From the NCBI GenBank assembly GCA_963750895.1, contig CAVVSD010000006.1, positions 186,001 through 250,000 on the forward strand: a stretch of 64,000 bases of DNA, in the 5' to 3' direction. The notes beneath the pieces are model-generated. The model did no database searches and had not been told where the DNA came from. It saw only the letters and a list, made by a program, of their open reading frames with translations. Position 1 is the stretch's first letter, and every line of letters starts with the position of its first letter. A program made the position numbers and the translations under genes. Source of the stretch: CAVVSD01 sp963750895 (GTDB lineage: Bacteria > Actinomycetota > Thermoleophilia > Solirubrobacterales > Solirubrobacteraceae). Shown piece after piece: positions 1 through 9,412 of the stretch.

Positions 1-442
1 CGAACGGCGTCTCCGACCGCCAGGCGCGGTCGAGGACCTGGAGGTACTCATCCGTGCGCGCGTAGCGCTCGTCCTTGGGCAGCGTGTCGCCGTCGCGACG
101 CTGCTCGGCGTCGTTGCCGCCGGAGATGACGTGCACCGCGATGCGGCCGAGCGTGAGCTGGTCGAGCGTCGCGAACGCGCGCGCCGCCACCGTCGGCGCC
201 ACGAAGCCCGGGCGGTGGGCGATGAGGAACGTGAGGCGCTCCGTGTGGTGCGCCGCGTAGGCGGCGACCTGCAGGCCGTCGGGCTGCGAGGAGCCGTAGC
301 CGATGAGGACGCGGTCGAAGCCGGCCTCGTCGTGCGCCCGGGCGAAGTCGCGCAGGTAGCCGTGGTCGATCGCGGGGCCGCGGCGGACGTCCGTCTCGGA
401 CCCGGGCTTGGCGCCGATCATGCCGATGAACTCGATGGGCAC
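1..442 (-). CDS. LLM-class flavin-dependent monooxygenase (N-terminal part)
   Basis: The first ~147 residues of a luciferase-like (LLM) flavin monooxygenase of the alkanesulfonate monooxygenase (SsuD) type; the gene runs off the left edge. Visible are the start VPIEFIGMIG, the 'ISGGNDAEQRRDGD' segment and the 'DERYARTDEYLQVL' helix that are typical of SsuD relatives. Such enzymes use FMNH2 and O2, often to release sulfite from sulfonates or to oxidise dialkyl sulfones. The GTG start has a GAGGAGG ribosome site inside the end of the upstream gene, and only 2 bases separate the two, so they are co-transcribed with the acyl-CoA-dehydrogenase-like gene. The substrate cannot be read from the sequence. 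Confidence 0.85.
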   Translation of the reverse strand, partial: MPIEFIGMIGAKPGSETDVRRGPAIDHGYLRDFARAHDEAGFDRVLIGYGSSQPDGLQVAAYAAHHTERLTFLIAHRPGFVAPTVAARAFATLDQLTLGRIAVHVISGGNDAEQRRDGDTLPKDERYARTDEYLQVLDRAWRSETPF

Positions 443-444
443 CG

Positions 445-1632
445 TCAACCTCCTCGTTCGAGCGCGGCGCGGCCGGCGTTCGTCAGGATCGTGTCGTCCT
501 GCGGGCTGTGGATGCGGCTGCACAGCGCATCGCGCAGGTGGCGCTGCAGTGGGTTGTGACGCGTCAGCCCGGCGTTGCCGATGAGCGCGACGGCCTGCTC
601 GGCGACCGAGATGACGTTGCGGGCGACGACGACCTTCGCCAGCCCCGTGGCGCTGCCTGCTCGCTCGGCCGCCTCGCCGCCTGCGTCGAGGTCGTCGGCC
701 AGCGAGCCCAGCAGGCGCTCGTTGGCGTGCAGCAGCGCGTCGATCTCGCCCACCGCCGCCTGGAACCGCGGCAGCGACGCGAGCGGCGCGCCGAGGTTCG
801 TCGGCGTGCGCTCGTTGAGGTAGCCGATGAGCCAGTCGCGCGACGCCTGTGCGACCCCGTCGTAGACCGAGAGCAGGAGCACGATCATCCAGCCCATGAC
901 GTGCGCCGTGCGCACCCCGGGGTCGAACGCGCCCGCGGGGAGCAGGGCGGCGGCGTGGTCGCGCGGGATCGGCGTGTCCTCGAAGACGACGTCGTTGCTC
1001 GCAGAGGCGCGCATCCCCAGGTGGTCCCACGTGTCGACGATCGAGATGCCGGGCGCGTCGGCCGGCACGAGGAACGGCCCGCTGCGCTGACCGTCGGGAT
1101 CGTCCTCGGTCGTCGCCGCCCAGACGACCATCCACCTCAGCCCGTAGCTGCCGGTGGAGAAGATCTTGCGCCCGCTGATCCGGAAGCCGTCCGCGGTCGG
1201 GACGGCGCGGGTCGCGGGGACGCCGCCACGTGCCGGCGTGCCGAGCTCGGGCTCGACGCGCAGCGCGTTGATGAGCGCGGGCCCCGCCAGCGCCTCGGAG
1301 AAGACGCGCGTGCGGACGGCCGGGTCGACGCCGAAGGAGTCGTCGGCGAGCACCTGCAGGAAGATGAGGTGCATGACCCACACGAGCGCGGTGGAGGCGT
1401 CGCCCGCGGCGACGGTCCGCACCGCGGCGGCGGTCGTGCGCAGGTTCGCGCCCGGCCCGCCGTGGCTCACGGGGAGGCTGAGGCTCCCGATCCCCGCGCG
1501 CCACAGCGCGTCGATGTTCTCCTGGGAGAAGCTCCCCTCGCGGTCGTGGAGGTCCGCGCGCGGCGCGATCTCGGCTGCGACGTCGCGGGCGGCGGCGAGG
1601 ACCTCATCCTGCGCTTGGACGGCGATGGCCAC
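445..1632 (-). CDS. acyl-CoA dehydrogenase-family flavoprotein (SfnB/DszC-like)
   Basis: A 395-residue protein with the acyl-CoA dehydrogenase fold: N-terminal helical domain with 'LPVSHGGPGA', middle beta domain with 'GRKIFSTGSYG' and 'LGMRASASNDVVFED', and C-terminal helical bundle ending 'IHSPQDDTILTNAGRAAL'. Pairing with an LLM monooxygenase resembles sulfone/sulfonate utilisation modules (SfnB- or DszC-type proteins, often FMN-dependent monooxygenases rather than dehydrogenases). The GTG start at 1632 was chosen because homology begins there; an open frame continues to 2061 but is antisense to the hydrolase. It is divergent from the alpha/beta hydrolase with only 19 bases between the starts. 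Confidence 0.8.
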   Translation of the reverse strand: MAIAVQAQDEVLAAARDVAAEIAPRADLHDREGSFSQENIDALWRAGIGSLSLPVSHGGPGANLRTTAAAVRTVAAGDASTALVWVMHLIFLQVLADDSFGVDPAVRTRVFSEALAGPALINALRVEPELGTPARGGVPATRAVPTADGFRISGRKIFSTGSYGLRWMVVWAATTEDDPDGQRSGPFLVPADAPGISIVDTWDHLGMRASASNDVVFEDTPIPRDHAAALLPAGAFDPGVRTAHVMGWMIVLLLSVYDGVAQASRDWLIGYLNERTPTNLGAPLASLPRFQAAVGEIDALLHANERLLGSLADDLDAGGEAAERAGSATGLAKVVVARNVISVAEQAVALIGNAGLTRHNPLQRHLRDALCSRIHSPQDDTILTNAGRAALERGG

Positions 1633-1651
1633 GGTCAGGGATGGTACGGGG

Positions 1652-2470
1652 ATGACCGAGAACCTGATCGGGCTTTCGACCGGGGCGACGGTGGCCGTCA
1701 CGGACGTCGGCTCTGGCACCCCGCTCGTCCTCCTGCACGGCGTCTGCATGTCGCGCCACTTCTTCGGGCGCAACATCGATGCGCTGGCGGCCGGCCACCG
1801 CGTCGTCGCCCTCGACTTCCGCGGGCACGGCGCCTCGCCGTCGAGCGAGGGGGGCCACAGCATCGCGGCGTACGCGCGCGACGTCCGCGCGCTCATCGAG
1901 CACCTCGAGCTGGACGACGCGGTGCTCCTGGGCTGGTCGATGGGGTCGCTCGTGGCCTGGGAGTACCAGCGGCAGTTCGCCGAGGACCCGCGGCTGGCCG
2001 GCGTCGTGATCATCTCCCAGGGCCCGTCGGACCTCACCCAGCCCGACTGGCCGAACGGCATGGTCGCGCCGCTGGAGCTCGGGACCTACCTCGAGGCCGC
2101 GCAGACGGACTTCCGCGGCTTCTTCGCGGAGTTCGTGCCGGCGATGTTCAAGACGCAGCCCACCGCCGCGGAGCAGGAGGCGATGGTCGACGCGATCTGC
2201 GGCATCGACCCGAACGCCGGCGCGGTCATCCTCGCCGACCAGACGCTGCGCGACCTGCGCCCGGTCATCCCGGCGCTCGAGCTTCCCCATCTGCTCGTGT
2301 GGGGGACCGACGAGGGCGTCATCAAGCAGGCGTCGGGCACCTGGCTCGCGGAGCACCTCCCGTCGGGCGAGCTGCACGTGTTCGAGGACAGCGGCCACTG
2401 CCCGATGTGGGAGGAGCACGAGCGCTTCAACGCGCTCGTCGCGGAGTGGGTCGGAGGGCTCAGCCGCTGA
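1652..2470 (+). CDS. alpha/beta hydrolase
   Basis: A 272-residue alpha/beta-fold hydrolase. It shows the oxyanion-hole motif LLHGVC near residue 30, the nucleophile elbow GWSMGS (catalytic Ser) near residue 100, and the late 'EDSGHCPMWEEHERF' segment carrying the catalytic His. Family members include non-haem haloperoxidase-like esterases and C-C bond hydrolases; the substrate is unknown. ATG at 1652 is directly followed by homologous sequence. Its 3' end overlaps the end of metX by 11 bases on the opposite strand. Confidence 0.85.
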   Translation: MTENLIGLSTGATVAVTDVGSGTPLVLLHGVCMSRHFFGRNIDALAAGHRVVALDFRGHGASPSSEGGHSIAAYARDVRALIEHLELDDAVLLGWSMGSLVAWEYQRQFAEDPRLAGVVIISQGPSDLTQPDWPNGMVAPLELGTYLEAAQTDFRGFFAEFVPAMFKTQPTAAEQEAMVDAICGIDPNAGAVILADQTLRDLRPVIPALELPHLLVWGTDEGVIKQASGTWLAEHLPSGELHVFEDSGHCPMWEEHERFNALVAEWVGGLSR

Positions 2471-3491
2471 GCAGCCCCGCCACCGCCTCGTGGTAGGCGG
2501 GGACGTCCATGAGGAAGGAGTCGTGCCCCCACGGCGAGGCGATCTCGACGTGGCGCGGCTCGGCGCCCAGCGCGCGCAGCTCGGCGGCGATGTGCCGGGA
2601 GTGCTCGCTGCCGAAGCGCCAGTCGGTGTCGAAGGAGACGAGGAGGACGTCGGTGGACGGCGGACCGGCGATCGGCTCCGCGAACGGCTCGAAGTAGTCC
2701 ATCGTTCGCGAGAGGTAGATGTAGGTGAGCGGGTCGAAGCGGGCGAGGAAGATCTCGGCCTGGTGGTCGAGGTAGTGCTCGACCTCGAAGTCCGAGGCCA
2801 TGGTCATCGGGCGGGCGGGATCCTTCTCCCGTCGCGCGCGGTCGAACTTGCGGCGCATGCCCTCCTCGGAGAGGTACGTGATGTGGGCCATCATCCGCGC
2901 GACCGCGAGGCCGTTCGGCGCGCCGTCGGCGAACGCGGGATCGCGCAGGATCGCCGCGCGGCCGACGGCGGAGAAGCCGATGTTCTGCGCGCTCAGCCGT
3001 GCGCTGGCGCAGATGACCGCCGCGCGCTCGATCTCCTCCGGCGCGTCGAGCGCCCACTGCAGCGCCTGCATCCCGCCGAGCGATCCGCCGACCGCCGCGT
3101 GCAGCCGCTCCACGCCGAGCGTGCGCAGCAGCGCGCGGTGCACCGTGTTGAGGTCCCGGACGGTGATCAGGGGGAAGTCCAGGCCGTACGGCTCGCCGGT
3201 CGCGGGGTCGATCGACGACGGGCCGGTCGTTCCCTGGCAGCCGCCGAGGAGGTTCGCGCACACGACGAAGAAGCGGTCGGTGTCGACCGCGCGGCCGGGG
3301 CCGACGAGCGTGCTCCACCAGTCGGCCGCGTCGGCGTCCCCGGTCAGCGCGTGGCAGATGAGCACCGCGTTGCCGGCCTCGGCGTCGAGCGTGCCGTAGG
3401 TCGCGTACGCGACGTCGACGGGCGCGAGCGTCGCGCCGGACTCCAGCACGAGCGGCGTGTCCGCGTCGAAGAGCCGGACCGAGCTGGTCAG
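2460..3491 (-). CDS. metX: homoserine O-acyltransferase
   Basis: Activates homoserine by O-acylation (usually acetyl-CoA) for direct sulfhydrylation. It is an alpha/beta-hydrolase-fold enzyme of ~343 residues with the family signature GGCQGTTGPSS, nucleophile elbow GGSLGGMQALQW, catalytic Asp in 'VSFDTDWRFGS' and catalytic His in 'WGHDSFLMD'. No ATG or GTG fits the N-terminus. A CTG at 3491 overlaps the upstream stop and has AGGAG six bases before it, so it is the likeliest start. It is the last gene of a leftward metY / CoA-binding / metX operon and overlaps the preceding gene by 4 bases. Confidence 0.9.
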   Translation of the reverse strand: MTSSVRLFDADTPLVLESGATLAPVDVAYATYGTLDAEAGNAVLICHALTGDADAADWWSTLVGPGRAVDTDRFFVVCANLLGGCQGTTGPSSIDPATGEPYGLDFPLITVRDLNTVHRALLRTLGVERLHAAVGGSLGGMQALQWALDAPEEIERAAVICASARLSAQNIGFSAVGRAAILRDPAFADGAPNGLAVARMMAHITYLSEEGMRRKFDRARREKDPARPMTMASDFEVEHYLDHQAEIFLARFDPLTYIYLSRTMDYFEPFAEPIAGPPSTDVLLVSFDTDWRFGSEHSRHIAAELRALGAEPRHVEIASPWGHDSFLMDVPAYHEAVAGLLSG

Positions 3492-3973
3492 CCCCGGCTC
3501 CTGCGCGACGAGATGACGCCGGTGTCGAAGCCCTGGAGGTGCAGGCCTCCGGCGAACCGCGCGTGCTCGATCTTCACGCAGCGGTTCGACACGACCTCCA
3601 GGCCGGCGTCGTGGGCGATCTGCACGGCCTCGTCGCTGTGCAGCCCGAGCTGCATCCACAGCGTCCCGGCGTCCGCTGCGACGGCCTCCCGGGCGACGCC
3701 GGGCAGCTCGGACTCGCGGCGGAAGACGTCGACGATGTCCGGCGCGGCGGGCAGGTCCGCCAGCGACGGATAGGTCTGCATGCCGAGGATCTCGCCCCCG
3801 CGCGGCGTGATGGGCCAGATCTCGTAGTCGGCGCTGGACGACGCGAGGTAGGTCAGGACGAAGTTGCTCGCGCGCGCCGGGTTGGCGGAGGCGCCGACGA
3901 CCGCGATCGTCCGCGCCTCGCGCAGGATCCGTCGGCGCACCGCCGCGCTCGGCGGCTCCCAGGCGTCAGACAT
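3488..3973 (-). CDS. CoA-binding (YccU-like) protein
   Basis: A 161-residue Rossmann-fold CoA-binding protein of the YccU type: nucleotide loop 'VVGASANPARAS' near residue 25, 'DVFRRESELPGVAREAV' in the middle, and 'SNRCVKIEHAR' near the C-terminus, a segment found in this family. The biochemical function of the family is not established. It is wedged between metY and metX, overlapping both (8 bases with metY as ATGTCTGA, 4 bases with metX), so translation is probably coupled; a link to acyl-CoA supply for MetX is an inference from position. Confidence 0.85.
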   Translation of the reverse strand: MSDAWEPPSAAVRRRILREARTIAVVGASANPARASNFVLTYLASSSADYEIWPITPRGGEILGMQTYPSLADLPAAPDIVDVFRRESELPGVAREAVAADAGTLWMQLGLHSDEAVQIAHDAGLEVVSNRCVKIEHARFAGGLHLQGFDTGVISSRRSRG

Positions 3974-5267
3974 CGGCTGCCGCGGCGAGGCCGCGATCGA
4001 GGTCGAAGAGGATGTCGTCGAGGTCCTCGAGGCCGACGCTGAGGCGCACGAGCTCGGGGAGGACGCCCGCGGCCTGCAGCGCCTCCTCGGAGAGCTGGCG
4101 GTGCGTCGTCGACGCCGGGTGGATGACGAGCGTGCGCGTGTCGCCGACGTTCGCGAGGTGCGAGCACAGCTCGACGCCCTCGATGAACGCCTCGCCGGCT
4201 GCGCGTCCGCCGCGCAGGCCGAACGAGAAGACCGCGCCCGGGCCCTTCGGCATGTAGCGCGCGGCGAGGTCGTGGCCGGGGTCGTCGGGCAGACCGGCGT
4301 AGCGGACCCAGCTCACGCGGTCGTCCGCCGCCAGCCACTCCGCGACGGCCTGGGTGCTCGCCACGTGCGCGTCCATCCGCAACGGCAGCGTCTCCATGCC
4401 GTGCAGGAGGAGGAACGCGTTGAAGGGGGAGAGGACCCCGCCGAGGTTGCGCAGCCCCTCGACGCGCAGCTTGGTGCAGAACCCGTACTCGCCGAAGTTG
4501 TCCCAGTAGCGCAGGTTGCCGTAGGTCGCGACGGGCTCCGTCATCACGGGGAAGTTGCCGTTGTCCCAGGGGAACCTGCCGGAGTCCACGACGACGCCGC
4601 CGATCGACGTGCCGTGGCCGCCGAGGAACTTCGTCGCGGAGTGCAGGACGATGTCGGCGCCGTGATCGAGCGGCCGGCAGAGGTAGGGCGAGGCGAGCGT
4701 CGAGTCGATCGCCAGCGGGACGCCGGCGGCGTTGGCGATCGCCCCGAGCGATGCGATGTCGGCGATCGTGCCGGCGGGGTTGGCGATGATCTCCGTGTAG
4801 AGCAGCTTCGTGCGGCCCGGCTGCACCGCCGCCTCGAACGCCGCCGGGTCGTCGGGCGGGACGAACGTCGTCTCGATCCCCAGCCGGCGCAGGGTCACGT
4901 CGAGGAGCGTGTAGGTCCCGCCGTACAGCGCGGAGCTCGAGACGATGTGGTCGCCGTTGCTCGCCAGCGAGGTGAACAGCAGCGTCTCCGCCGCCTGCCC
5001 GCTGGCGGTCGCCACCGCGCCGATCCCGCCCTCGAGGCTCGCGACGCGCTCCTCGAAGGACGCGACCGTCGGGTTGCTCAGGCGCGTGTAGATGTTCCCG
5101 AACTTCTGCAGCGCGAAGAGATCGGCGGCATCCGCCGGGTCCTCGAAGACGAACGACGTCGTCTGGTAGATCGGCACGGCGCGCGCGCCGGTCGTGGGAT
5201 CGGGTCGCGCCCCGGCGTGGATCGCGCGCGTCCGCGGGCCCCAGTTGCGGTCCTCCGGCTCGGTCAT
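3966..5267 (-). CDS. metY: O-acetylhomoserine sulfhydrylase
   Basis: A 433-residue Cys/Met-metabolism PLP enzyme that converts O-acylhomoserine plus sulfide to homocysteine. Seen are the N-terminal 'TRAIHAGARPDPTTGARAVPIYQTTS'-type opening, the 'NPTVASFEERVASLEGG' region, the PLP-lysine segment 'HSATKFLGGHGT', and the long insertion containing 'NFGEYGFCTKLR' that separates MetY from cystathionine synthases. ATG at 5267 was chosen over upstream GTGs because family homology begins there. It heads the met operon and diverges from the antiporter gene over a 44-base gap, which must hold both promoters. Confidence 0.92.
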   Translation of the reverse strand: MTEPEDRNWGPRTRAIHAGARPDPTTGARAVPIYQTTSFVFEDPADAADLFALQKFGNIYTRLSNPTVASFEERVASLEGGIGAVATASGQAAETLLFTSLASNGDHIVSSSALYGGTYTLLDVTLRRLGIETTFVPPDDPAAFEAAVQPGRTKLLYTEIIANPAGTIADIASLGAIANAAGVPLAIDSTLASPYLCRPLDHGADIVLHSATKFLGGHGTSIGGVVVDSGRFPWDNGNFPVMTEPVATYGNLRYWDNFGEYGFCTKLRVEGLRNLGGVLSPFNAFLLLHGMETLPLRMDAHVASTQAVAEWLAADDRVSWVRYAGLPDDPGHDLAARYMPKGPGAVFSFGLRGGRAAGEAFIEGVELCSHLANVGDTRTLVIHPASTTHRQLSEEALQAAGVLPELVRLSVGLEDLDDILFDLDRGLAAAADV

Positions 5268-5311
5268 CGCGCGGCGCACGCTATCGCCCTTGCGGTTTAC
5301 GGTCCCCGCGC

Positions 5312-6973
5312 ATGAACGGCGTCCAGCTCGTCCTGGTCGTGCTCGGCGCGATCGTGGTGACCGCATACGCGCGCCGGCGAGAGCTGCAGCCGCCGCTCGT
5401 GATCACCGTCCTGGCCTGCGCGGCGTCGTTCATCCCGGGCACCCCGCGGCTCGAGCTGGAGCCGGACATCATCCTCTCGGTCCTCGTCCCGCCGCTGATC
5501 TACTCGACGGCGCTCGCGTTCTCGTTCACGTCGTTCGTGCGCCTGCTGGCGCCGATCCTGCGGCTCGGGGTGCTGCTGGTGGTCGCCACCGCGTTCGCGG
5601 CGGCCGCGGTCGCGGCCGGGGTCGTGCCGGCGCTGACGATGAGCACCGCGATCGTGCTCGGGGCGGCGATCGCCCCGCCCGACGCGGTGAGCGCCCTGGC
5701 CATCGGCCGCGAGCTCGGCCTGCGCCGCAACGTCCTGACGCTGCTGACCGGCGAGAGCCTCGTGAACGACGCGGCGGCGCTCACGCTGTTCACGGTCGCC
5801 GTCGCGTCGGTGACCGGCGCGCACTCGTTCATCGACGGGCCGATCCTGCTCTTCCTCTACGGCGCGGGGGTCGGGACGGCCGTGGGCGTGGCGCTCGCGG
5901 TCGCCGCCGTCCACGTGCGCGCGCGGCTGCGCAATCCGGGGCTCGAGACCGTGCTCGGGCTCGTCCTGCCGTTCGCCGCGTACCTCTGCGCGGAGCACCT
6001 CGAGGCGTCGGGCGTCATCGCGGTGGTGGCGGCGGGCTTCGTCGTGGGGACGCGGGCTGCGCGCTTCGGCTACGAGACGCGCCTGCAGGAGCGTCAGGTG
6101 TGGGACGCGCTCGTCGTCCTGCTCGAGGCCTTCGTGTTCGCCTACGTCGGCCTGCAGCTGCGGTTCGTGATCGAGGATCTGCAGGACGCCGGCGCGTCGG
6201 TGTGGTCGGTGTTCGCCGGCGGGCTCGTCGTGCTGGCGGCCGTCATGGCGATCCGGCCGTTGCTCATCTTCGCGCGGGTCGGGGCGGGGCGGCTCGTCGG
6301 GGCGGCCGCGGCCGGCCCGGCGTGGATCCAGCGGCGCAACGCGCGCCGCGAGGCGCACGGCAAGGCGCCGATCGTCCCGCCCGAGCCGCTCTCGTGGCAG
6401 GAGGGCGCGGTGATCTCGTGGACCGGCATGCGCGGCGTGGTCACGCTGGCCGCGGCGGCGGCGATCCCGGCGACGCTCCCGGACGGCTCGCCGTTCCCGG
6501 GCCGCCCGGAGATCCAGGCGATCGCCTTCCTCGTCGCGGTCGGGACGCTGCTCGTGCAGGGCGCGACGCTGCCGTGGGTCATCGCGAGGCTCGGCGTCAC
6601 GGACCCGGACGAGGAGGCGCGGCGCGCCGAGCGCGAGGAGCACGTCGCGACCGTCGCGCGCACCGCCGCGACCGACGTGTACCGGGACTTCCTGGCGTCC
6701 CCGCCGGACGGGGTCGACGAGGCGATCCTGCAGCGCACGGCGGAGCGCGTCCGACGCGCGCGCGACATGGCGAGTGCCGCGGCGGAGATCGACGCGCGCG
6801 ACGCCGTGGGGATCGTCGGCGACCTCATGCGCGACGTGATCGCCACGCAGCGGCGCACGGTCGTCGACGAGCGCGACGCGGGCCGCCTCGACGACGAGGC
6901 GGTGCGCGAGTACCTCTCGCGACTGGACCTCGAGGAGGCTGCGCTCATGTCCCGGATGAGCGCCCGCCTCTAG
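5312..6973 (+). CDS. Na+/H+ antiporter (CPA1 family)
   Basis: A 553-residue polytopic membrane protein. About 12 hydrophobic segments span residues 1-420, including the conserved 'APPDAVSALAIGRELG' and 'LLTGESLVNDAAALTLF' helices that carry the ion-binding Asp/Glu residues of CPA1 exchangers, and 'SWTGMRGVVTLAAAAAIP' late in the membrane domain. A hydrophilic ~130-residue C-terminal tail, rich in charged residues, is probably cytoplasmic and regulatory. It exchanges cytoplasmic Na+ (or another monovalent cation) for protons. It is followed after 11 bases by the amidotransferase gene, so the two may be one transcript. Confidence 0.9.
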   Translation: MNGVQLVLVVLGAIVVTAYARRRELQPPLVITVLACAASFIPGTPRLELEPDIILSVLVPPLIYSTALAFSFTSFVRLLAPILRLGVLLVVATAFAAAAVAAGVVPALTMSTAIVLGAAIAPPDAVSALAIGRELGLRRNVLTLLTGESLVNDAAALTLFTVAVASVTGAHSFIDGPILLFLYGAGVGTAVGVALAVAAVHVRARLRNPGLETVLGLVLPFAAYLCAEHLEASGVIAVVAAGFVVGTRAARFGYETRLQERQVWDALVVLLEAFVFAYVGLQLRFVIEDLQDAGASVWSVFAGGLVVLAAVMAIRPLLIFARVGAGRLVGAAAAGPAWIQRRNARREAHGKAPIVPPEPLSWQEGAVISWTGMRGVVTLAAAAAIPATLPDGSPFPGRPEIQAIAFLVAVGTLLVQGATLPWVIARLGVTDPDEEARRAEREEHVATVARTAATDVYRDFLASPPDGVDEAILQRTAERVRRARDMASAAAEIDARDAVGIVGDLMRDVIATQRRTVVDERDAGRLDDEAVREYLSRLDLEEAALMSRMSARL

Positions 6974-6984
6974 GATGCAGCTGC

Positions 6985-7686
6985 GTGTCGCAGGACGAGC
7001 TACGCGGCGTCGTCCTGCGGATGCAGGCCACGGCCCCGGCGGGACTTCTCGAGGACTGGGCTCGGTCGCGGAGCATCGAGCTCGACGTCCTGGCGGTCGA
7101 CGACGGGCCGCTCCCGCCTCCCGACGCCGACAGGCACGCCTTCGCGGTCGTGCTGGGGTCCGGGAAGTCGCTGGCGGCCGACCTGCCGCCGTGGGCGCCC
7201 GGTGTGCTCGACTGGCTGCGCGTCGCGGACGCCGCGTGCCTGCCCGTGCTCGGGATCTGCTTCGGCGCCCAGGCGATCGCCGCGGCGCTCGGCGGCTCCG
7301 TGCACCGCCTCGCCGCGCCCGAGATCGGCTGGATCGAGATCGCGACGGCCGACTCCGAGCGGGTCCCGTCCGGTCCCTGGATGTCGTGGCACGAGGACGG
7401 GTTCACGCCGCCGCCGCTGGCCTACGAGCTCGCGAGCAACGCCGTGGGGACCCAGGCGTTCTGCCTCCGGCGCCACCTGGCCGTGCAGTTCCATCCCGAG
7501 GTGACGCCGGACATCGTCGAGGGCTGGGCGACATCGCCCACGTCCCGGCTGGGCGAGACGGGCCAGACGGTCGCCGGGCTGCGCGAGCTGTCGGAGTCGC
7601 ACGCGGCGGCCGCGGCGCAGCGCGCGGAGCGGCTGTTCGACGGCTTCGCCGCCCGCGCGGGCATCCCGCCGCGCGTCCCGCGCTGA
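6985..7686 (+). CDS. class I glutamine amidotransferase-like protein
   Basis: A 233-residue stand-alone class I glutamine amidotransferase domain, GuaA-N-like. The nucleophile Cys lies in 'VLGICFGAQAIAAALGG' near residue 90 and the His/Glu pair in 'AVQFHPEVTPDIVEGW' near residue 170, so the catalytic triad is intact. Start is GTG at 6985. No synthetase partner is adjacent. Relatives include gamma-glutamyl hydrolases of the PuuD type and uncharacterised stand-alone amidotransferases; the substrate is unknown. Confidence 0.85.
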   Translation: MSQDELRGVVLRMQATAPAGLLEDWARSRSIELDVLAVDDGPLPPPDADRHAFAVVLGSGKSLAADLPPWAPGVLDWLRVADAACLPVLGICFGAQAIAAALGGSVHRLAAPEIGWIEIATADSERVPSGPWMSWHEDGFTPPPLAYELASNAVGTQAFCLRRHLAVQFHPEVTPDIVEGWATSPTSRLGETGQTVAGLRELSESHAAAAAQRAERLFDGFAARAGIPPRVPR

Positions 7687-7789
7687 AGACGGGAGGCGAC
7701 GCACCTTTCCGGTGCGGTTACCCCTATGGCCGGTCGTCCCGGGGTCGGGGAGATTCGATCACGCCCCCCGATCCGAAGGACCGCCACGC

Positions 7790-9209
7790 ATGACCCAACG
7801 ACACTGGACCCTCGCGGTCGTCTGCGCCGCCACCGCGATGCTCATGCTCGACATCGCGGTCGTCAACACGGCCCTCTCGCGCATCGCCGAGGACCTCGAC
7901 GCGGGCCTCGGTGGCCTGCAGTGGGTCGTCGACGCGTACACGCTCGCCCTCGCCGCGACCGTCCTCACCTTCGGCTCCCTGGCCGACCGCTTCGGTCGTC
8001 GACGGCTCTTCACCGCGGGCCTGGCGTTGTTCACCCTCGCCTCCGCGGCGTGCGCCGCGGCGACCGGCATCGACGCGCTCGTCGCAGCCCGCGCCGTGCA
8101 GGGCATCGGCGCCGCGGTCATGTTCGCCGTCTCCCTCGCGATCCTCGCCGACGCCTTCCCGGGCGCGAAGGAGCGCGCCGGTGCACTGGCCGCCTACGGC
8201 GCGACGATCGGCGCATCGTTCGCCATCGGCCCGCTCGTCGGTGGCGCGCTCACCAGCGGCCTGGACTGGCAGTGGATCTTCCTCGTGAACATCCCGCTCG
8301 GCATCGCCTGCATCTGGATCACCCGCGTGCACGTGCGCGAGTCGCGTGATCCGCGCGCCCGCCGCGTCGACGTCCCGGGTCAGGTCGCCCTGGGCTCCGG
8401 CCTGTTCCTGCTCGTGCTCGCGCTGCTGCGCGGCAACGAGGAGGGGTGGGGGAGCACGCCGATCGTGGCCGCGCTCGCCGCCGCCGTGGTCCTGCTCGCC
8501 GCGTTCATCGTGATCGAGCATCGCGTGAAGGAGCCGATGCTGCCCCTCGGGCTGTTCCGCAACCCGAACTTCGCCGGCGCGCAGGTCGCGGCGGCCGCGA
8601 TCTCGGCCACGTTCTTCGCGATCTTCCTGTACGTCACGCTGTACCTGCAGCAGGTGCTCGGGCTGACCGCGATCGAGGCCGGCCTGGTCTACCTCCCCGC
8701 CACGATCGTGATGTTCGTCGTCTCCGGCGCCACGAGCGCCGTGGGCGAGAAGGTCTCCGCCCGGGTCATGGTCGCCGGCGGGCTCGCGCTGGTCGCGGTC
8801 GGCATGGGCCTCATGACGCTCGCCGGGACCGACAGCTCCTGGACGATCCTCATGCCGGGCTTCCTGGCCGCCGCCTTCGGCATCGGCCTCTTCAACCCGG
8901 CGGTGACCGCGGTCGCCCTCGGCTCCGCCCCGATCGAGCAGAGCGGCCTGGCCGCCGGCGTGAACGACACGTTCCGCCAGGCCGGGATCGCGATCGGCGT
9001 GGCGGGCCTCGGCGCCCTCGTGCCCGCGCAGGCCGCGCTCGGCGGCGGCTCGGCGGCCGAGTACGTCGCCGGCCTGCACGACGCGCTGTGGGTCGGCGCG
9101 GTCGCTGGCCATGGCCGGCGCGATCGCCGCGGCCGTCCTCATCCGCGGCGTCCGCGCCGGCGAGGCGCCGGCGGTGGATGTGCCCGAGGCGGCGCTGGCA
9201 GCGGCGTAG
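7790..9209 (+). CDS. MFS drug-type transporter (DHA2/EmrB-QacA), frame broken near 9103
   Basis: A major facilitator of the 14-helix drug:H+ antiporter family. Seen are 'MLMLDIAVVNTALSRI' in helix 1, 'GGLQWVVDAYTLALAA' in helix 2, 'GSLADRFGRRRLFTAG' (motif A) and 'GPLVGGALT' (motif C-like). The frame is intact to about position 9100; after that the expected C-terminal helix 'LAMAGAIAAAVLIRGVR' continues in the next frame and ends at TAG 9207-9209. Restoring two bases in the 'gtcgctgg' stretch (CGC contracted) rejoins the frame, so a sequence error is more likely than a real mutation. Without repair the frame runs on past the gene to 9802. Confidence 0.82.
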
Positions 9210-9349
9210 GGCTGGCTCGTTGGTGCGTGGAGCCCCGCTCGTGGCGCTTGCCGGCGCTGCGGGCGGGGCTCGGACTGCTCATCGAGGGCGGACCGGGGTG
9301 GGTGGCGACGCCGCCGCCCTGGCGCCTTCGTCCGCCAGGTGGTTCGGGA

Positions 9350-9398
9350 GATCCGATCTGCATAGGGCACCAAATAGGTGCTCTAGGCAGATCCGATC
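9350..9398. repeat. imperfect long palindrome 1
   Basis: Inverted repeat with ~21-base arms (left 9350-9371, right 9377-9398) round a five-base loop. The outer arms GATCCGATCTGC and GCAGATCCGATC pair with one mismatch. It lies in the 374-base gap between the convergent MFS and flavin monooxygenase-like genes, a gap that holds no recognisable gene. It may be a bidirectional terminator or part of a dispersed palindromic repeat. Confidence 0.75.
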
Positions 9399-9412
9399 GG
9401 CACGGCGACACC

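Noticed and set aside
1633..2061. N-terminal extension of the acyl-CoA-dehydrogenase-like frame
   Set aside because: Antisense to the alpha/beta hydrolase and without family similarity; GTG 1632 is a good start.
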